Assembly: GCF_000708715.2 (NCBI RefSeq)
Contig: NZ_JENB01000002.1
Location: forward strand, 1 to 64,000
Direction: 5' to 3'
DNA: 64,000 bases
Origin: Pseudomonas putida W15Oct28
GTDB taxonomy: Bacteria > Pseudomonadota > Gammaproteobacteria > Pseudomonadales > Pseudomonadaceae
Shown here in pieces: positions 21,436 to 32,031 of this stretch. Made by a program: the position numbers and the translations under genes. The notes below the pieces were generated by a model. It ran no database searches. It saw only the letters and a program-made list of their open reading frames with translations, and was not told the origin of the DNA. Each line of letters begins with the position of its first letter. Within the stretch, counting starts at the first letter, position 1.

Positions 21436-22086
21436 TCAGTTGCTGGCAACCGATTCAAGTTGTTGCAGCAGCAGCGCGGCCTGGGTGCGGGTACGCACGC
21501 CCAGCTTGCGGAATATTGCAGTCACGTGGGCCTTGATGGTGGCCTCGGAGACACTCAGCTCATACGCAATCTGCTTGTTCAGCAGGCCTTCGCAGACCAT
21601 GGTCAGTACGCGAAACTGTTGCGGCGTGAGGCTGGCCAGGCCTTCACTGGCGGCCTTGGCCTCGGCCGAGACATCGACCTTTTCGAACGCCTGCGGCGGC
21701 CACCAGACCTCGCCATCGAGCACCTTGCGCACGGCATCCTGGATCACTTCCAGGGGGCTGGACTTGGGAATGAAGCCACTGGCGCCAAACTCGCGGGACT
21801 TGACCACCACCGCAGCCTCTTCCTGCGCCGACACCATCACCACGGGGATCTGCGGGTATTGCCCGCGCAGCAGCACCAGCCCGGAAAAACCATAAGCACC
21901 TGGCATGTTCAAGTCCAGCAGCACCAGGTCCCAGTCGGCTTTTTCGCTCAGGCGGGTTTCCAGTTCGGCAATGCTCGCGACTTCGACCAGGCGCACATCC
22001 GGGCCAAGGCCGAGGGTAACGGCCTGGCGCAAGGCGCCACGGAACAGTGGGTGGTCATCGGCAATCAGGATTTCGTAAGTGGCCAT
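21436..22086 (-). CDS. erdR: LuxR-type response regulator ErdR/CrbR
   Basis: The 216-residue NarL/FixJ-type regulator has a receiver with IADDHPLFRGAL and phospho-acceptor D58 (LVLLDLNMPG), and a C-terminal LuxR helix-turn-helix (LTPQQFRVLTMVCEGLLNKQ, here the scaffold, then SVSEATIKAHVTAIFRKLGV). The position next to dgkA matches ErdR of P. aeruginosa and CrbR of P. putida, which activate acetyl-CoA synthetase and ethanol/acetate genes with a distant sensor kinase. No kinase gene is adjacent here. Confidence 0.88.
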   Translation of the reverse strand: MATYEILIADDHPLFRGALRQAVTLGLGPDVRLVEVASIAELETRLSEKADWDLVLLDLNMPGAYGFSGLVLLRGQYPQIPVVMVSAQEEAAVVVKSREFGASGFIPKSSPLEVIQDAVRKVLDGEVWWPPQAFEKVDVSAEAKAASEGLASLTPQQFRVLTMVCEGLLNKQIAYELSVSEATIKAHVTAIFRKLGVRTRTQAALLLQQLESVASN

Positions 22087-22265
22087 CGATCTAAGGATCC
22101 TGTTCTATGCCAGGCGCTCGGGGGTAAGAGAAGCGCCTGGCGGGGAATCGGCGCCAAGGATGCCGAGCACGGTCAAGGGTGGTCAAGCCATTCGCCCTAC
22201 CGTCTCGCCCACCCTGGCTGCCAGCCCCGTCATTATGAACCAAAGCAGGGGTTGTGCCCCTTGGA

Positions 22266-22976
22266 CTATAGGAAGGTATGCAAACGCTGGTGCGTGTCGT
22301 CCTGGTCATCCAGCGGAAGACGCCGCTTGCCGCTCAGGTAGTGCAGGCTGAACACATCCAGGTAGGCATCCAGCGCCTGTGAGGCCTGGCTGTCGCCGGC
22401 CAGGTCCAGGCACATGGCTGCGACCTCTGCCGTGCAGAAGTGATCATCGCGCTTGGAGCGCCGCAGGCGGTAACGCGACATCTGCTCGGCCTGCAGGCTC
22501 AACACCGGGAAGCGGTCCAGGTACGGGCTTTTGCGGAACATCTTGCGGGCTTCGGTCCAGGTGGCATCCAGCAGGATGAACAGCGGGCGCTTGCCCGGCT
22601 CGCGCGCCACCTCGCTGACCACCCGCTGCTCGGCCACGAACTCACCCGGGAAGACGATGTAGGGCTGCCAGCGCGGGTCGTCCAGCAAGGCCAGCAAGCC
22701 TTCGTCGACCGAGGTGCGCAGCCAGCCGAAGGCCGAGGTGTCTTCGATCAGGTCGGCAATGAGCCAGCCGGTGTTGGTGGGTTTCAATGGCTCGGTGTCA
22801 TGCATCAGCAGGCACACGCCAGACTCGGCCTGCACCCGAGGCTTCCAGGCACACAGGCAATGGGTGGCGATGACCCGGCAATCCGGGCAGCGCTCGGCAC
22901 GCGAGCCACGGGCGATGAAAGGCTTGTTGCTGCGGGCCAGGCGTTCGGCGCGCAGGCGCGCTACCGCGTGGCTCAT
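22266..22976 (-). CDS. DTW-domain tRNA-uridine aminocarboxypropyltransferase
   Basis: DTW-domain enzymes add a 3-amino-3-carboxypropyl group from S-adenosylmethionine to uridine in tRNA. The start MSHAVARLRAERLARSNKPF gives 236 residues. A zinc-binding-type cysteine group RCPDCRVIATHCLCAWKP opens the domain, and the DTW motif appears as LFILLDATWTEARKMFRKSP (DATW). Conserved LRRSKRDDHFCTAEV follows. The family role is established; the precise tRNA target here is inferred. Confidence 0.88.
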   Translation of the reverse strand: MSHAVARLRAERLARSNKPFIARGSRAERCPDCRVIATHCLCAWKPRVQAESGVCLLMHDTEPLKPTNTGWLIADLIEDTSAFGWLRTSVDEGLLALLDDPRWQPYIVFPGEFVAEQRVVSEVAREPGKRPLFILLDATWTEARKMFRKSPYLDRFPVLSLQAEQMSRYRLRRSKRDDHFCTAEVAAMCLDLAGDSQASQALDAYLDVFSLHYLSGKRRLPLDDQDDTHQRLHTFL

Positions 22977-23194
22977 GCCGGCAGGCCTCTGGACAGGTAG
23001 GAAATGGGCACAAGGATGACTCGGAAAAAACAAGGCGGGCAGTTTACCAGAACAGGGGGCATTTACTGTGCAGCTGGCAAGGGGGCCCTTATAATCGACG
23101 CCTACCGTGCCCGAACCTCGCGCTCGCGCGACTTTCACGGAACGCCGTCGACCTGCGCATGTCAAAGCGCCAGTCATCGAACCAGGAGAGATTC

Positions 23195-23617
23195 ATGCTG
23201 CGCCTTATCGTCCCCGCCCTGAGCCTGCTACTCGCCCTGCCCCTGGCAGCCCAGGCAGCCTCCAAGCAGGATTACGACCTGAACACCACGTTGCAAAAGG
23301 TCGCCAAAGAAAGCAGCGTCGGTACCCCACGCGCCATCAACGAGGACATCCTCGACCAAGGCTACACCGTGGAAGGCAAGGCACTGGTCAACCACCTGAG
23401 CGTACGCCAGAGCCACGCCGAGCGCATGCAGGCCAATCCCCAGCAAGTACGCAGCCAACTGGGCGACAGCGTCTGCCGCAACAGCGGCTTTCGCAACCTG
23501 ATGTCGAAGGGCGCGGTCATGGTCTATCGCTTCACGGTGTACAAGACCAACCAGCCGATCATGGACCAGGCCTTCGACAGTGCCAGCTGCATGGCCGGCA
23601 ATAGCAAGAAGAAGTAA
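23195..23617 (+). CDS. Exported protein of QSregVF_b type (PA3611-like)
   Basis: The 140-residue protein starts MLRLIVPALSLLLALPLAAQ, a classical signal peptide cleaved after AQAA. The mature ~118 residues carry two cysteines (GDSVCRNSGF and DSASCMAGN) likely to form a disulfide, and end in a lysine tail. Position between a recA-side LOG gene and erdR-dgkA, plus size and signal, fit the putative quorum-sensing-regulated virulence factor family to which P. aeruginosa PA3611 belongs. Its biochemical function is unknown. Confidence 0.72.
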   Translation: MLRLIVPALSLLLALPLAAQAASKQDYDLNTTLQKVAKESSVGTPRAINEDILDQGYTVEGKALVNHLSVRQSHAERMQANPQQVRSQLGDSVCRNSGFRNLMSKGAVMVYRFTVYKTNQPIMDQAFDSASCMAGNSKKK

Positions 23618-23633
23618 CAGCCGCTTTGTAGAG

Positions 23634-23840
23634 CTACACCTTCTCGTCCTCGCGGGCGCACCAGCGCCCTTCGGCGGCATCGGCGCGCATCTCGGCCAAT
23701 AACGCCTGCAAGTAGCGCGACTGGCATTCCAGCCCCGCCAACCTGCGGCAGCACTCGGCCTCAAGGCTCAAGTGATGCACCTGAGCCGCATTCTTCAGCT
23801 GCTGGTAGAGCTGCCGGTCCACTTCGATGGTCAAGCGCAT
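23634..23840 (-). CDS. Small hypothetical protein, ribbon-helix-helix-like
   Basis: The 68-residue protein starts MRLTIEVDRQLYQQLKNAAQ, preceded by GGAGGTGG. The pattern of a short beta-strand (RLTIEV) followed by two helices (LYQQLKNAAQVH, SLEAECCRRLAGLE) resembles the ribbon-helix-helix DNA-binding fold used by Arc-type regulators and antitoxins. No toxin gene lies beside it. It is convergent with the exported-protein gene. Confidence 0.65.
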   Translation of the reverse strand: MRLTIEVDRQLYQQLKNAAQVHHLSLEAECCRRLAGLECQSRYLQALLAEMRADAAEGRWCAREDEKV

Positions 23841-24000
23841 ACCGCCACCTCCCGCATCGACACGTTTCGCTTTACCAGTTAACCAAACCCCTGCTGCCGG
23901 TGGCCACATACCGACGGGCGGCTGTGCCAAACAGCCCGGCACGATCGGGCGCAAGGGTCTAGATTGAGGTCAGAGGTATTGGTGCAGAAGGAGACGTTGC

Positions 24001-25119
24001 ATGCCTTACCAAGCGAATGAACTGCTGTTCAACCACTTCCGTGACAACAATATCGACCTGAGCAACATCGACGCACAACTGCAACTGGTGGCGCCCAACA
24101 GCCCCAACCTGCCGCTGTACCGAGACATGATGCTGACCATCCTGCGCATGGCCCATGACGACAGCGACCGCTGGAGCGCCAAGATCACCCTGCAGGCCCT
24201 GCGTGAACTGGACCAATCGTTCCGCACCCTGCAGCGCTACAAGGGCCGGCGCAAAGTGACCGTGTTCGGCTCTGCACGCACCCCCCTGGAACACCCGATG
24301 TACGCCCTGGCCCGCGAGCTGGGCGCTACCCTGGCGCGCTCCGACCTGATGGTCATCACCGGTGCAGGCGGTGGCATCATGGCCGCCGCCCACGAAGGCG
24401 CTGGCAGCGATCACAGCCTGGGGTTCAACATCACCCTGCCCTTCGAGCAACACGCCAACCCTACCGTCGGCGGCACCGACAAGTTGCTGCCTTTCCACTT
24501 CTTCTTTATCCGCAAGCTGTTCTTCGTCAAAGAGGCTGACGGCCTGGTGCTGTGCCCGGGCGGCTTCGGCACCCTGGATGAAGCGCTCGAAGTGCTGACC
24601 CTGATCCAGACCGGCAAGAGCCCTTTGGTGCCGGTGGTGCTGCTGGACTCGCCCGGCGGCAGCTTCTGGCGCGACTGCCTTGATTTCATCAGCCGTCAGC
24701 TGGAAGAAAACCGCTACATCCTGCCCAGCGACCTGAAGCTGGTGCGCCTGGTGCACAGTGCCGATGAGGCCGTTGAGGAAATCAACCAGTTCTACAGCAA
24801 CTACCACTCCAGTCGCTGGCTGAAGAACCAGTTCGTGATCCGCATGCATCATCCGCTCAGCGAAGCAGCGCTGTTTGATATTCAGGAAGGGTTTGCCGAC
24901 TTGCGCCTGAGTGGCAGGTATCACCAGCAAGCGGATAGCAGTGCCGAGCACGAAGTGGGCAACTTCAACCACCTGACCCGGCTGTCATTTGCCTTCAATG
25001 GCCGCGACCAGGGTCGGCTGCGCGAGCTGGTGGACTTCATCAACCTGTCGGAGAATTGGGCCAAACCGCAACCCATGCATACCACGCAGCGGGCCAGAGA
25101 GGCGCTGAAGGTCAGTTGA
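24001..25119 (+). CDS. LOG-family Rossmann protein
   Basis: The 372-residue protein has a central LOG/lysine-decarboxylase-like Rossmann domain (about residues 80-265) with VTVFGSARTP, MVITGAGGGIMAAAHEGAG and the signature PGGFGTLDEALEVLTLIQTG. Extra N- and C-terminal helical domains make it longer than the ~190-residue cytokinin-type LOG enzymes, closer to PpnN-type nucleosidases that cleave nucleoside monophosphates. The activity is inferred from the motif. It lies upstream of the convergent recX. Confidence 0.85.
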   Translation: MPYQANELLFNHFRDNNIDLSNIDAQLQLVAPNSPNLPLYRDMMLTILRMAHDDSDRWSAKITLQALRELDQSFRTLQRYKGRRKVTVFGSARTPLEHPMYALARELGATLARSDLMVITGAGGGIMAAAHEGAGSDHSLGFNITLPFEQHANPTVGGTDKLLPFHFFFIRKLFFVKEADGLVLCPGGFGTLDEALEVLTLIQTGKSPLVPVVLLDSPGGSFWRDCLDFISRQLEENRYILPSDLKLVRLVHSADEAVEEINQFYSNYHSSRWLKNQFVIRMHHPLSEAALFDIQEGFADLRLSGRYHQQADSSAEHEVGNFNHLTRLSFAFNGRDQGRLRELVDFINLSENWAKPQPMHTTQRAREALKVS

Positions 25120-25171
25120 GCCGCTTGAGATTGGTTACCACAAGTACAGCAAGTGCTGCAGACCTGCACTG

Positions 25172-25263
25172 TACCTGTGGGAGCGGGCACGCCCGCGAAG
25201 AATCCAGCGCGGTGGATGGCACCGGCGTTGCCGGTGTTCGCGGGCTCGCCCGCTCCCACAAGG
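25172..25263. repeat. REP-type inverted pair
   Basis: CTGTGGGAGCGGGCACGCCC (from 25175) and the complementary TTCGCGGGCTCGCCCGCTCC (from 25237) face each other in the LOG-recX gap, in the opposite order to most other pairs in this window. Confidence 0.8.
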
Positions 25264-25334
25264 ATTGCGTCAGCCTTTAGATTTCAGGTCGGAGTTTGAC
25301 CATAGGCGGTCGTGTAGAACTGCGGATCTGGTGG

Positions 25335-25805
25335 TCAGTAATCGTCGAGATCACGCCCGCTGAGCAGGCGGCCGATCATGTCCATGGGGAAACCCCGGTA
25401 AGCCAGAAACCGGGTTTGCTGGGCACGGCTGCGCGGATCCTGCGGGCGCTGCCCGGCAAACTTGCGCTGCCAGACGTCCCGCATGCGCTCGCGCCAATCC
25501 ACCTCGCTCTCGCGCAATGCCTGCTCGACATCAGCACGCGCCAGGCCACGCTGGCCCAGCTCTTCGCGAATACGCAAAGGGCCATAGCCAGCGCTGGAAC
25601 GGTACCTTATAAAACTTTCGAGGTAGCGGGCTTCGCAAAGCAGCCCTTCTTCAGCGAGCCGGTCGAGCTCAGGCTCGATCAGCTCATCCGAAGCGCCGCG
25701 CTGACGCAACTTGCGCGTCAGCTCGACGCGACCGTGCTCACGTCGCGCGAGCAGGTCCATGGCTGTCCGCCGAATGGCGACGGGGGTGTCGAGTACGGCG
25801 GACAT
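25335..25805 (-). CDS. recX: RecA regulatory protein RecX
   Basis: RecX binds RecA filaments and limits their extension. The 156-residue, helix-rich protein starts [20 protein letters not shown] and carries the RecX repeats, for instance [20 protein letters not shown] and [18 protein letters not shown]. It lies 20 bases after recA and is co-transcribed with it, as in most bacteria. Confidence 0.96.
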   Translation of the reverse strand: MSAVLDTPVAIRRTAMDLLARREHGRVELTRKLRQRGASDELIEPELDRLAEEGLLCEARYLESFIRYRSSAGYGPLRIREELGQRGLARADVEQALRESEVDWRERMRDVWQRKFAGQRPQDPRSRAQQTRFLAYRGFPMDMIGRLLSGRDLDDY

Positions 25806-25825
25806 TTCGGCTATCTACCGTGCAA

Positions 25826-26893
<1,068 letters not shown>

Positions 26894-26937
26894 TGAAATC
26901 CTCACGTGTTCGACTTGGCCCTGATGGCCGGAATACC

Positions 26938-26953
26938 TGTATAAGTAGCCAGT
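26938..26953 (-). promoter_or_regulatory. LexA (SOS) box of recA
   Basis: CTG-TATAAGTAGC-CAG matches the CTG-N10-CAG LexA operator. It is directly downstream of the -10 element of the candidate recA promoter, overlapping the likely transcription start, so LexA bound here would block recA. Confidence 0.9.
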
Positions 26954-26982
26954 ATTATTCCACAGGCAGGCGCCCGCGCAAA
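26953..26982 (-). promoter_or_regulatory. Candidate recA promoter
   Basis: On the minus strand -35 TTGCGC (26977-26982) and -10 TAATAC (26953-26958) are 18 bases apart. The LexA box begins at the last base of the -10. Confidence 0.65.
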
Positions 26983-26996
26983 CCCCTGTCGTCGAT

Positions 26997-27479
26997 TTAC
27001 TCGGCACCAAGCTGTAACAAGCCGTCTAACGCGGCGCTCACCGTCTGTCGGCGCACGGCTTCGCGGTCACCGTCGAACTGGCGGCGCTCACTGAACACCC
27101 GGTTGCCGTCACCCCAGGCCAGCCACACGGTACCTACCGGTTTGGCTGGCGAACCACCGTCCGGCCCAGCCACACCGCTTACCGCCACGGCGAAGCGCGC
27201 GCCGCTGGCGGCCTGGGCACCGCGGACCATGGCTTCGACCACTTCCTGGCTGACTGCGCCCACCTCGCCGAACAAGGTCTCGGGCACGCCCAACAGGCGG
27301 GTTTTCTGGGCGTTGGAATAAGTCACGTAGCCAACCTCGAACCAGGCCGAACTGCCAGGTATACGGGTGATGGCTTCGGCAATGCCACCGCCGGTACAGG
27401 ATTCGGCGGTGGTCACCTGTGCATTGAAACGGCGCAGGTGTTCACCCAAGCGGGTGGCAAGCGTGGTGATCGGGTCCAT
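26997..27479 (-). CDS. pncC: Nicotinamide-nucleotide amidase PncC (CinA C-terminal type)
   Basis: PncC deamidates NMN to NaMN in the pyridine nucleotide salvage cycle. The 160-residue protein is the stand-alone CinA C-terminal domain: [41 protein letters not shown] and the glycine-rich [20 protein letters not shown]. It lies upstream of recA on the same strand, the order seen across pseudomonads. Confidence 0.95.
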   Translation of the reverse strand: MDPITTLATRLGEHLRRFNAQVTTAESCTGGGIAEAITRIPGSSAWFEVGYVTYSNAQKTRLLGVPETLFGEVGAVSQEVVEAMVRGAQAASGARFAVAVSGVAGPDGGSPAKPVGTVWLAWGDGNRVFSERRQFDGDREAVRRQTVSAALDGLLQLGAE

Positions 27480-27524
27480 GTCGGGCTCCTGAAAGGCTGC
27501 ACCTACCCTACCAGCTTGTGTGTG

Positions 27525-27674
27525 TCACTGATATTCGGCCAGCTCGCGAAGCCTGCGACCACAACGGCAGCAGGCCTGCCGTGAAATGACGATTTCGCCG
27601 ACAAACACGCGCTCGACTTCTACAGGCTTGTGCCTGTACAGCCGACACAGCACAAGCCTGAGCCACTCGGTCAT
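27525..27674 (-). CDS. Tiny zinc-ribbon-like protein (49 aa)
   Basis: A 49-codon frame starts at ATG 27674, two bases after the TGA of the glycosyltransferase gene (27676-27678). It encodes a basic N-terminus (MTEWLRLVLCRLYRHKPVEV) and a C-terminal CCRCGRR cluster; a further cysteine lies at residue 10. The spacing to the upstream gene suggests translational coupling. No family is recognised, and the zinc-ribbon idea rests on the cysteines alone. Confidence 0.55.
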   Translation of the reverse strand: MTEWLRLVLCRLYRHKPVEVERVFVGEIVISRQACCRCGRRLRELAEYQ

Positions 27675-27675
27675 A

Positions 27676-28341
27676 TCAAAAGTTCAACCGAAGCACGGTG
27701 CGCCAGATGTTCTTCGCCGGTGAACGACGGTGCTTGACCCAGTTGCGCTCCCACCATTCATCTTCATTGCGCACCACCTGTTCCAGATCACTGCCGGTCA
27801 CAGCGGCGGCATGCTGGCGGAACATCATGGGGAATACACAATGCTGGCGGATCCTGTGTTTGACCACTACATCCACCGGCGTGCCATCGTAGGGCGTCTC
27901 GGCCAGAATCCGGCAGCCTTGGCGCGACAATACATAGGCGTGCAACGCGACCACCCGCCCCCTGGCGATGAACGGAAACCAGGTCAGCCACGTGCGCCCC
28001 ATGGAGTAGCCCAGGTGCAGAGCCTCGAAGGGCCGCTTCTGCATGAAGCGGTTTACCCAGCGAACCCGCGTAGCCGTAAACTCATAGGTCTTGGCATCGT
28101 CTTCGAAAATCAAGATTCTATCCAGGTCGTTTTCCAGCGCATGGCGAGCCAGTTGCTGATGCGACTCGTAGCACCCGCGCGCGGGGTCGCTGTTTTTCTG
28201 GACGACATGAAAAACCACCTCATTGTCCAGCTGCTGACCGATGGTTTCTGTGAATAGCTTACGCCGGTCACCCCGGGTATCGAGGGAGATACAAAACACT
28301 GCATCGACATCAAAACGAATTCCGCTCACTGCTTTAATCAA
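27676..28341 (-). CDS. Glycosyltransferase family 25 (LPS-type)
   Basis: The 221-residue protein shows the GT25 pattern: an N-terminal VFCISLDTRGDRRKLF strand, the GCYESHQQLARHAL helix and the acidic ILIFEDDAKTYEF motif that binds the nucleotide sugar/metal. GT25 enzymes usually add galactose-type residues to LPS core. Basic residues at the C-terminus may favour membrane contact. It does not lie in an LPS gene cluster; its only partner is the tiny downstream gene. The donor and acceptor cannot be told. Confidence 0.8.
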   Translation of the reverse strand: MIKAVSGIRFDVDAVFCISLDTRGDRRKLFTETIGQQLDNEVVFHVVQKNSDPARGCYESHQQLARHALENDLDRILIFEDDAKTYEFTATRVRWVNRFMQKRPFEALHLGYSMGRTWLTWFPFIARGRVVALHAYVLSRQGCRILAETPYDGTPVDVVVKHRIRQHCVFPMMFRQHAAAVTGSDLEQVVRNEDEWWERNWVKHRRSPAKNIWRTVLRLNF

Positions 28342-28620
28342 CCCGATTGCAATAACTGTTTATGGGGTCACACGCCACCGGAGTTGATTCCGGCGGGTCT
28401 TCCCTGATGTTAAAAAGCCCCCGATTCTCCATGGGGACGCCGTACTGTCAATATGCCCTCACTTCAACCCTGATTGCTGCCAGGACTTGCAGGTACTGCC
28501 TGTGCGGTTGCCGTGGTACCCTATGCGGCTTGAAAAATCAGGTGGGTCTCGGCGCCGCGCACGCAACACGGAACGCCCCAATTTGCCCCACAATGTTGAG
28601 ACCTACTTTCTAAGCCTTTG
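28342..28620. other. Gene-free interval before mutS
   Basis: No supported gene is seen between the divergent glycosyltransferase and mutS starts. The stretch contains a hairpin CCACCGGAGTTGATTCCGGC (28375-28394) and must carry promoters for both flanking genes, but no clear -35/-10 pair stands out. Confidence 0.5.
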
Positions 28621-31206
28621 ATGAATAAAGCAATCTCCGATCTCTCCGCACACACCCCGATGATGCAGCAGTACTGGAAGCTGAAGCACCAGCACCCGGA
28701 CCAGCTGATGTTCTACCGCATGGGCGACTTCTACGAAATCTTCTACGAAGATGCGAAGAAGGCCGCGAAACTGCTGGACATCACCCTGACCGCGCGCGGC
28801 CAGTCGGCCGGCCAGTCCATCCCCATGTGCGGGATTCCGTTCCATTCGCTGGAAGGCTACCTGGCCAAGCTGGTCAAGCTGGGCGAGTCGGTGGTGATCT
28901 GCGAACAGATTGGCGACCCGGCCACCAGCAAGGGCCCGGTGGAGCGCCAAGTGGTGCGTATCATCACCCCGGGCACGGTCAGCGACGAGGCACTGCTCGA
29001 CGAGCGTCGCGACAACCTGATTGCCGCGCTGCTCGGTGACGAACGCCTGTTCGGCCTGGCCGTACTGGACATCACCAGCGGCAACTTCAGCGTGCAGGAA
29101 ATCAAAGGCTGGGAGAACCTGCTGGCCGAGCTTGAGCGCCTCAACCCGGTCGAGCTGCTGATCCCCGATGACTGGCCGCGCGACCTGCCCGCCGAAAAGC
29201 GCCCGGGCGCCCGCCGCCGGGCGCCGTGGGACTTCGACCGCGATTCGGCACGCAAGGCCCTGTGCCAGCAGTTCGCGACCAAGGACCTCAAAGGCTTTGG
29301 CTGCGACAAGCTGACCCTGGCCATCGGCGCCGCCGGCTGCCTGCTGACCTACGCCAAGGAAACCCAGCGCACCGCCCTGCCGCACCTGCGCAGCCTGCGC
29401 CACGAGCGCCTGGACGACACGGTCATCCTCGATGGCGCCAGCCGTCGCAACCTGGAGCTGGACGTCAACCTGGCGGGTGGGCGTGACAACACCCTGCAAT
29501 CGGTGGTCGACCGCTGCCAGACTGCCATGGCCAGCCGTTTGCTGAGCCGCTGGCTGAACCGCCCGCTGCGCGACCTCAAGGTACTGCAAGCACGCCAGGA
29601 TTCGATCCGCTGCCTGCTCGACAGGTACAGCTTCGAGAAGCTCCAGCCGCAACTGAAAGAAATTGGCGACATCGAGCGGATCCTCGCCCGAATCGGCCTT
29701 CGCAATGCCCGCCCACGCGACCTGGCACGGCTGCGCGATGCATTGGGTGCCTTGCCCGAACTGCAGAACGCCATGACCGAACTGGAGGCGCCGCACCTTG
29801 CGCGCCTGGCGGCCATTACTGGCACCTATCCGGAGCTGGCCAGCCTGCTGGAGCGGGCGATCATCGACAACCCGCCAGCGGTGATCCGCGACGGCGGCGT
29901 GCTCAAGACCGGCTATGACAACGAGCTGGACGAGCTGCTGGCGATCAGCGAGAACGCCGGCCAGTTCCTGATCGACCTGGAAGCCCGGGAAAAGGCCCGC
30001 ACCGGCCTTGCCAACCTCAAGGTCGGCTACAACCGCGTGCACGGCTACTTCATCGAGCTGCCGACCAAGCAGGCCGAGCAGGCGCCGGGCGACTACATCC
30101 GCCGCCAGACCCTCAAGGGTGCGGAGCGCTTCATCACCCCCGAGCTGAAAGTGTTCGAGGACAAGGCGCTATCAGCCAAGAGCCGCGCCCTGGCCCGCGA
30201 GAAGATGCTCTACGACGCCCTGCTGGAAACCCTGATCAGCCACCTGGCGCCACTGCAGGACAGCGCCGCCGCCCTGGCCGAACTGGATGTGCTCAGCAAC
30301 CTGGCCGAACGTGCGCTGAACCTCGACCTGAACTGCCCGCGCTTCGTCGACGAGCCGTGCCTGCGCATCGAGCAAGGCCGCCACCCGGTCGTGGAGCAGG
30401 TACTGACCACGCCGTTCGTGGCCAACGACCTGGGCCTGGACAACAGCACGCGCATGCTGATCATTACCGGCCCGAACATGGGCGGTAAATCCACCTACAT
30501 GCGCCAGACCGCCCTGATCGTGCTGCTGGCGCACATCGGCAGCTTCGTGCCGGCGGCCGGCTGCGAGCTTTCGCTGGTCGACCGCATCTTCACCCGTATC
30601 GGCTCCAGCGACGACCTGGCCGGCGGGCGCTCGACCTTCATGGTCGAGATGAGCGAAACCGCCAACATCCTGCACAATGCAACCGACCGCAGCCTGGTGC
30701 TGATGGACGAAGTGGGCCGCGGCACCAGTACCTTCGACGGCCTATCGCTGGCGTGGGCTGCCGCCGAGCGCCTGGCCCAGTTGCGCGCCTATACCCTGTT
30801 CGCCACCCACTACTTCGAGCTCACCGTGCTGCCGGAGAGTGAACCGCTGGTGGCCAACGTGCACCTGAATGCCACCGAGCACAACGAGCGCATCGTGTTC
30901 CTGCACCATGTACTGCCTGGCCCTGCCAGCCAGAGCTACGGCCTGGCCGTGGCACAACTGGCGGGCGTGCCGGGGGTTGTGATCCAGCGTGCTCGCGAAC
31001 ACCTGGCGCGCCTGGAAACCACCAGCCTGCCGCATGAACAAGCCCCGGCCGAAAAGGCCCGGGATGTGCCACAGGTGCCGCACCAGAGCGATCTGTTCGC
31101 CAGCCTGCCACACCCGGCCATCGAGAAGCTGGGCAAGCTGCAACTGGACGACATGACCCCGCGCCAAGCTATCGAAATGCTATATCAACTAAAGAACCTG
31201 TTATAA
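28621..31206 (+). CDS. mutS: DNA mismatch repair protein MutS
   Basis: MutS recognises mismatches and recruits MutL. The start ATG 28621 ([20 protein letters not shown]) gives 861 residues, close to other pseudomonads; the frame can also open at a TTG one codon earlier. The mismatch-binding motif is [15 protein letters not shown] (Phe and Glu of the F-x-E), Walker [14 protein letters not shown], Walker [18 protein letters not shown], and the C-terminal region ends in [18 protein letters not shown]. It lies upstream of fdxA with a 140-base gap. Confidence 0.98.
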   Translation: MNKAISDLSAHTPMMQQYWKLKHQHPDQLMFYRMGDFYEIFYEDAKKAAKLLDITLTARGQSAGQSIPMCGIPFHSLEGYLAKLVKLGESVVICEQIGDPATSKGPVERQVVRIITPGTVSDEALLDERRDNLIAALLGDERLFGLAVLDITSGNFSVQEIKGWENLLAELERLNPVELLIPDDWPRDLPAEKRPGARRRAPWDFDRDSARKALCQQFATKDLKGFGCDKLTLAIGAAGCLLTYAKETQRTALPHLRSLRHERLDDTVILDGASRRNLELDVNLAGGRDNTLQSVVDRCQTAMASRLLSRWLNRPLRDLKVLQARQDSIRCLLDRYSFEKLQPQLKEIGDIERILARIGLRNARPRDLARLRDALGALPELQNAMTELEAPHLARLAAITGTYPELASLLERAIIDNPPAVIRDGGVLKTGYDNELDELLAISENAGQFLIDLEAREKARTGLANLKVGYNRVHGYFIELPTKQAEQAPGDYIRRQTLKGAERFITPELKVFEDKALSAKSRALAREKMLYDALLETLISHLAPLQDSAAALAELDVLSNLAERALNLDLNCPRFVDEPCLRIEQGRHPVVEQVLTTPFVANDLGLDNSTRMLIITGPNMGGKSTYMRQTALIVLLAHIGSFVPAAGCELSLVDRIFTRIGSSDDLAGGRSTFMVEMSETANILHNATDRSLVLMDEVGRGTSTFDGLSLAWAAAERLAQLRAYTLFATHYFELTVLPESEPLVANVHLNATEHNERIVFLHHVLPGPASQSYGLAVAQLAGVPGVVIQRAREHLARLETTSLPHEQAPAEKARDVPQVPHQSDLFASLPHPAIEKLGKLQLDDMTPRQAIEMLYQLKNLL

Positions 31207-31346
31207 CGGCGCCCACTACAAGCTGGTAGAATCCGCCGCGGTTTGCTGGTGCTGCAGGTTATTAGCCTGGCCTGCAGCCACATACCTGTAAACCGCGCGG
31301 CCCTGAGAGGAAGGGCCGCCGCCGTCGCCTGAGGAGAGAACTAGAA

Positions 31347-31670
31347 ATGACCTTCGTCGTCACCGACAACTGCATCAAATGCAAATACACCGACTGCGTG
31401 GAAGTCTGTCCGGTGGACTGCTTCTACGAAGGCCCGAACTTCCTGGTCATCCACCCGGACGAGTGCATTGACTGTGCACTCTGCGAACCGGAATGCCCAG
31501 CGCAAGCCATCTTCTCGGAAGACGAAATCCCTGCCGGGATGGAGAACTTCATCGAGCTGAACGCCGAACTGGCGGAAGTCTGGCCAAACATCACCGAGCG
31601 TAAGGATGCCCTGCCTGACGCTGAAGAGTGGGACGGCAAGACTGGCAAGATCGCAGACCTGGTGCGCTGA
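31347..31670 (+). CDS. fdxA: Ferredoxin FdxA (7Fe type)
   Basis: The 107-residue protein binds a [3Fe-4S] and a [4Fe-4S] cluster: cysteines in [20 protein letters not shown] and in [16 protein letters not shown]. The C-terminal extension is acidic, usual for Azotobacter-type ferredoxin I. The start [17 protein letters not shown] follows GAGGAGAG. fdxA between mutS and rsmZ-rpoS is the standard pseudomonad order. Confidence 0.97.
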   Translation: MTFVVTDNCIKCKYTDCVEVCPVDCFYEGPNFLVIHPDECIDCALCEPECPAQAIFSEDEIPAGMENFIELNAELAEVWPNITERKDALPDAEEWDGKTGKIADLVR

Positions 31671-31684
31671 TAGCGCCCGGACAC

Positions 31685-31716
31685 GAAAAAGGCCCCTCGG
31701 GGCCTTTTTTGTTTTT
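31685..31716 (+). terminator. Rho-independent terminator of fdxA
   Basis: The stem AGGCCCC-TC-GGGGCCT is followed by TTTTTGTTTTT, 15 bases after the fdxA stop. Confidence 0.92.
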
Positions 31717-31724
31717 CTGCGGGC

Positions 31725-31751
31725 AAAAAAAAGGGGCGGTTTGACCCGCCC
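31725..31751 (-). terminator. Terminator of rsmZ
   Basis: On the minus strand the stem GGGCGG/CCGCCC with loop GTCAAA is followed by TTTTTTTT. Confidence 0.92.
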
Positions 31752-31859
31752 ACATTTTTTTCCGTAGTCCCTGCTTGTCCCAAACATCTTCCTGATGAAA
31801 TCGCTTCTTGCGATGTCCTTGGCCTTCATCCTGAAAGCCTGTGCATGTCCCTGTGCACA
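31725..31859 (-). ncRNA. rsmZ: Small regulatory RNA RsmZ
   Basis: RsmZ sequesters RsmA/RsmE-type translational repressors through exposed GGA motifs. The minus-strand transcript predicted here (about 135 nt) contains seven GGA motifs, including CAGGGACA, CAGGATGA, AAGGACAT, CAGGAAGA, TGGGACA and CAGGGACT. It ends with the terminator hairpin GGGCGG-GTCAAA-CCGCCC (31734-31751) and eight T. A promoter lies upstream (-10 TAGTAT at 31866-31871) and a GacA box about 175 bases upstream. The location between fdxA and rpoS is where rsmZ lies in other pseudomonads. The 5' end is estimated from the -10. Confidence 0.92.
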
Positions 31860-31865
31860 GTTCGA

Positions 31866-31893
31866 ATACTAGCGGGTTGAGCCGGGCGGGCAA
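31866..31893 (-). promoter_or_regulatory. rsmZ core promoter
   Basis: -35 TTGCCC (31888-31893) and -10 TAGTAT (31866-31871) on the minus strand, 16 bases apart, lie directly before the first GGA-rich transcript sequence. Confidence 0.65.
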
Positions 31894-32031
31894 GCGCGAA
31901 ACCTGACAAGGTATTACTGGGGACACATTTCCTCACAGCCGAATAAGCCATGTTTTTCAATGGGTTGTAAAAATACACAGGCTGGAAACGACAATGATTT
32001 ACTGCGACTTGCATAGATAGCTTACAAAACA

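Noticed and set aside
28603..30042. 479-codon open frame on the minus strand
   Set aside because: It is antisense to mutS and has no recognisable motif.
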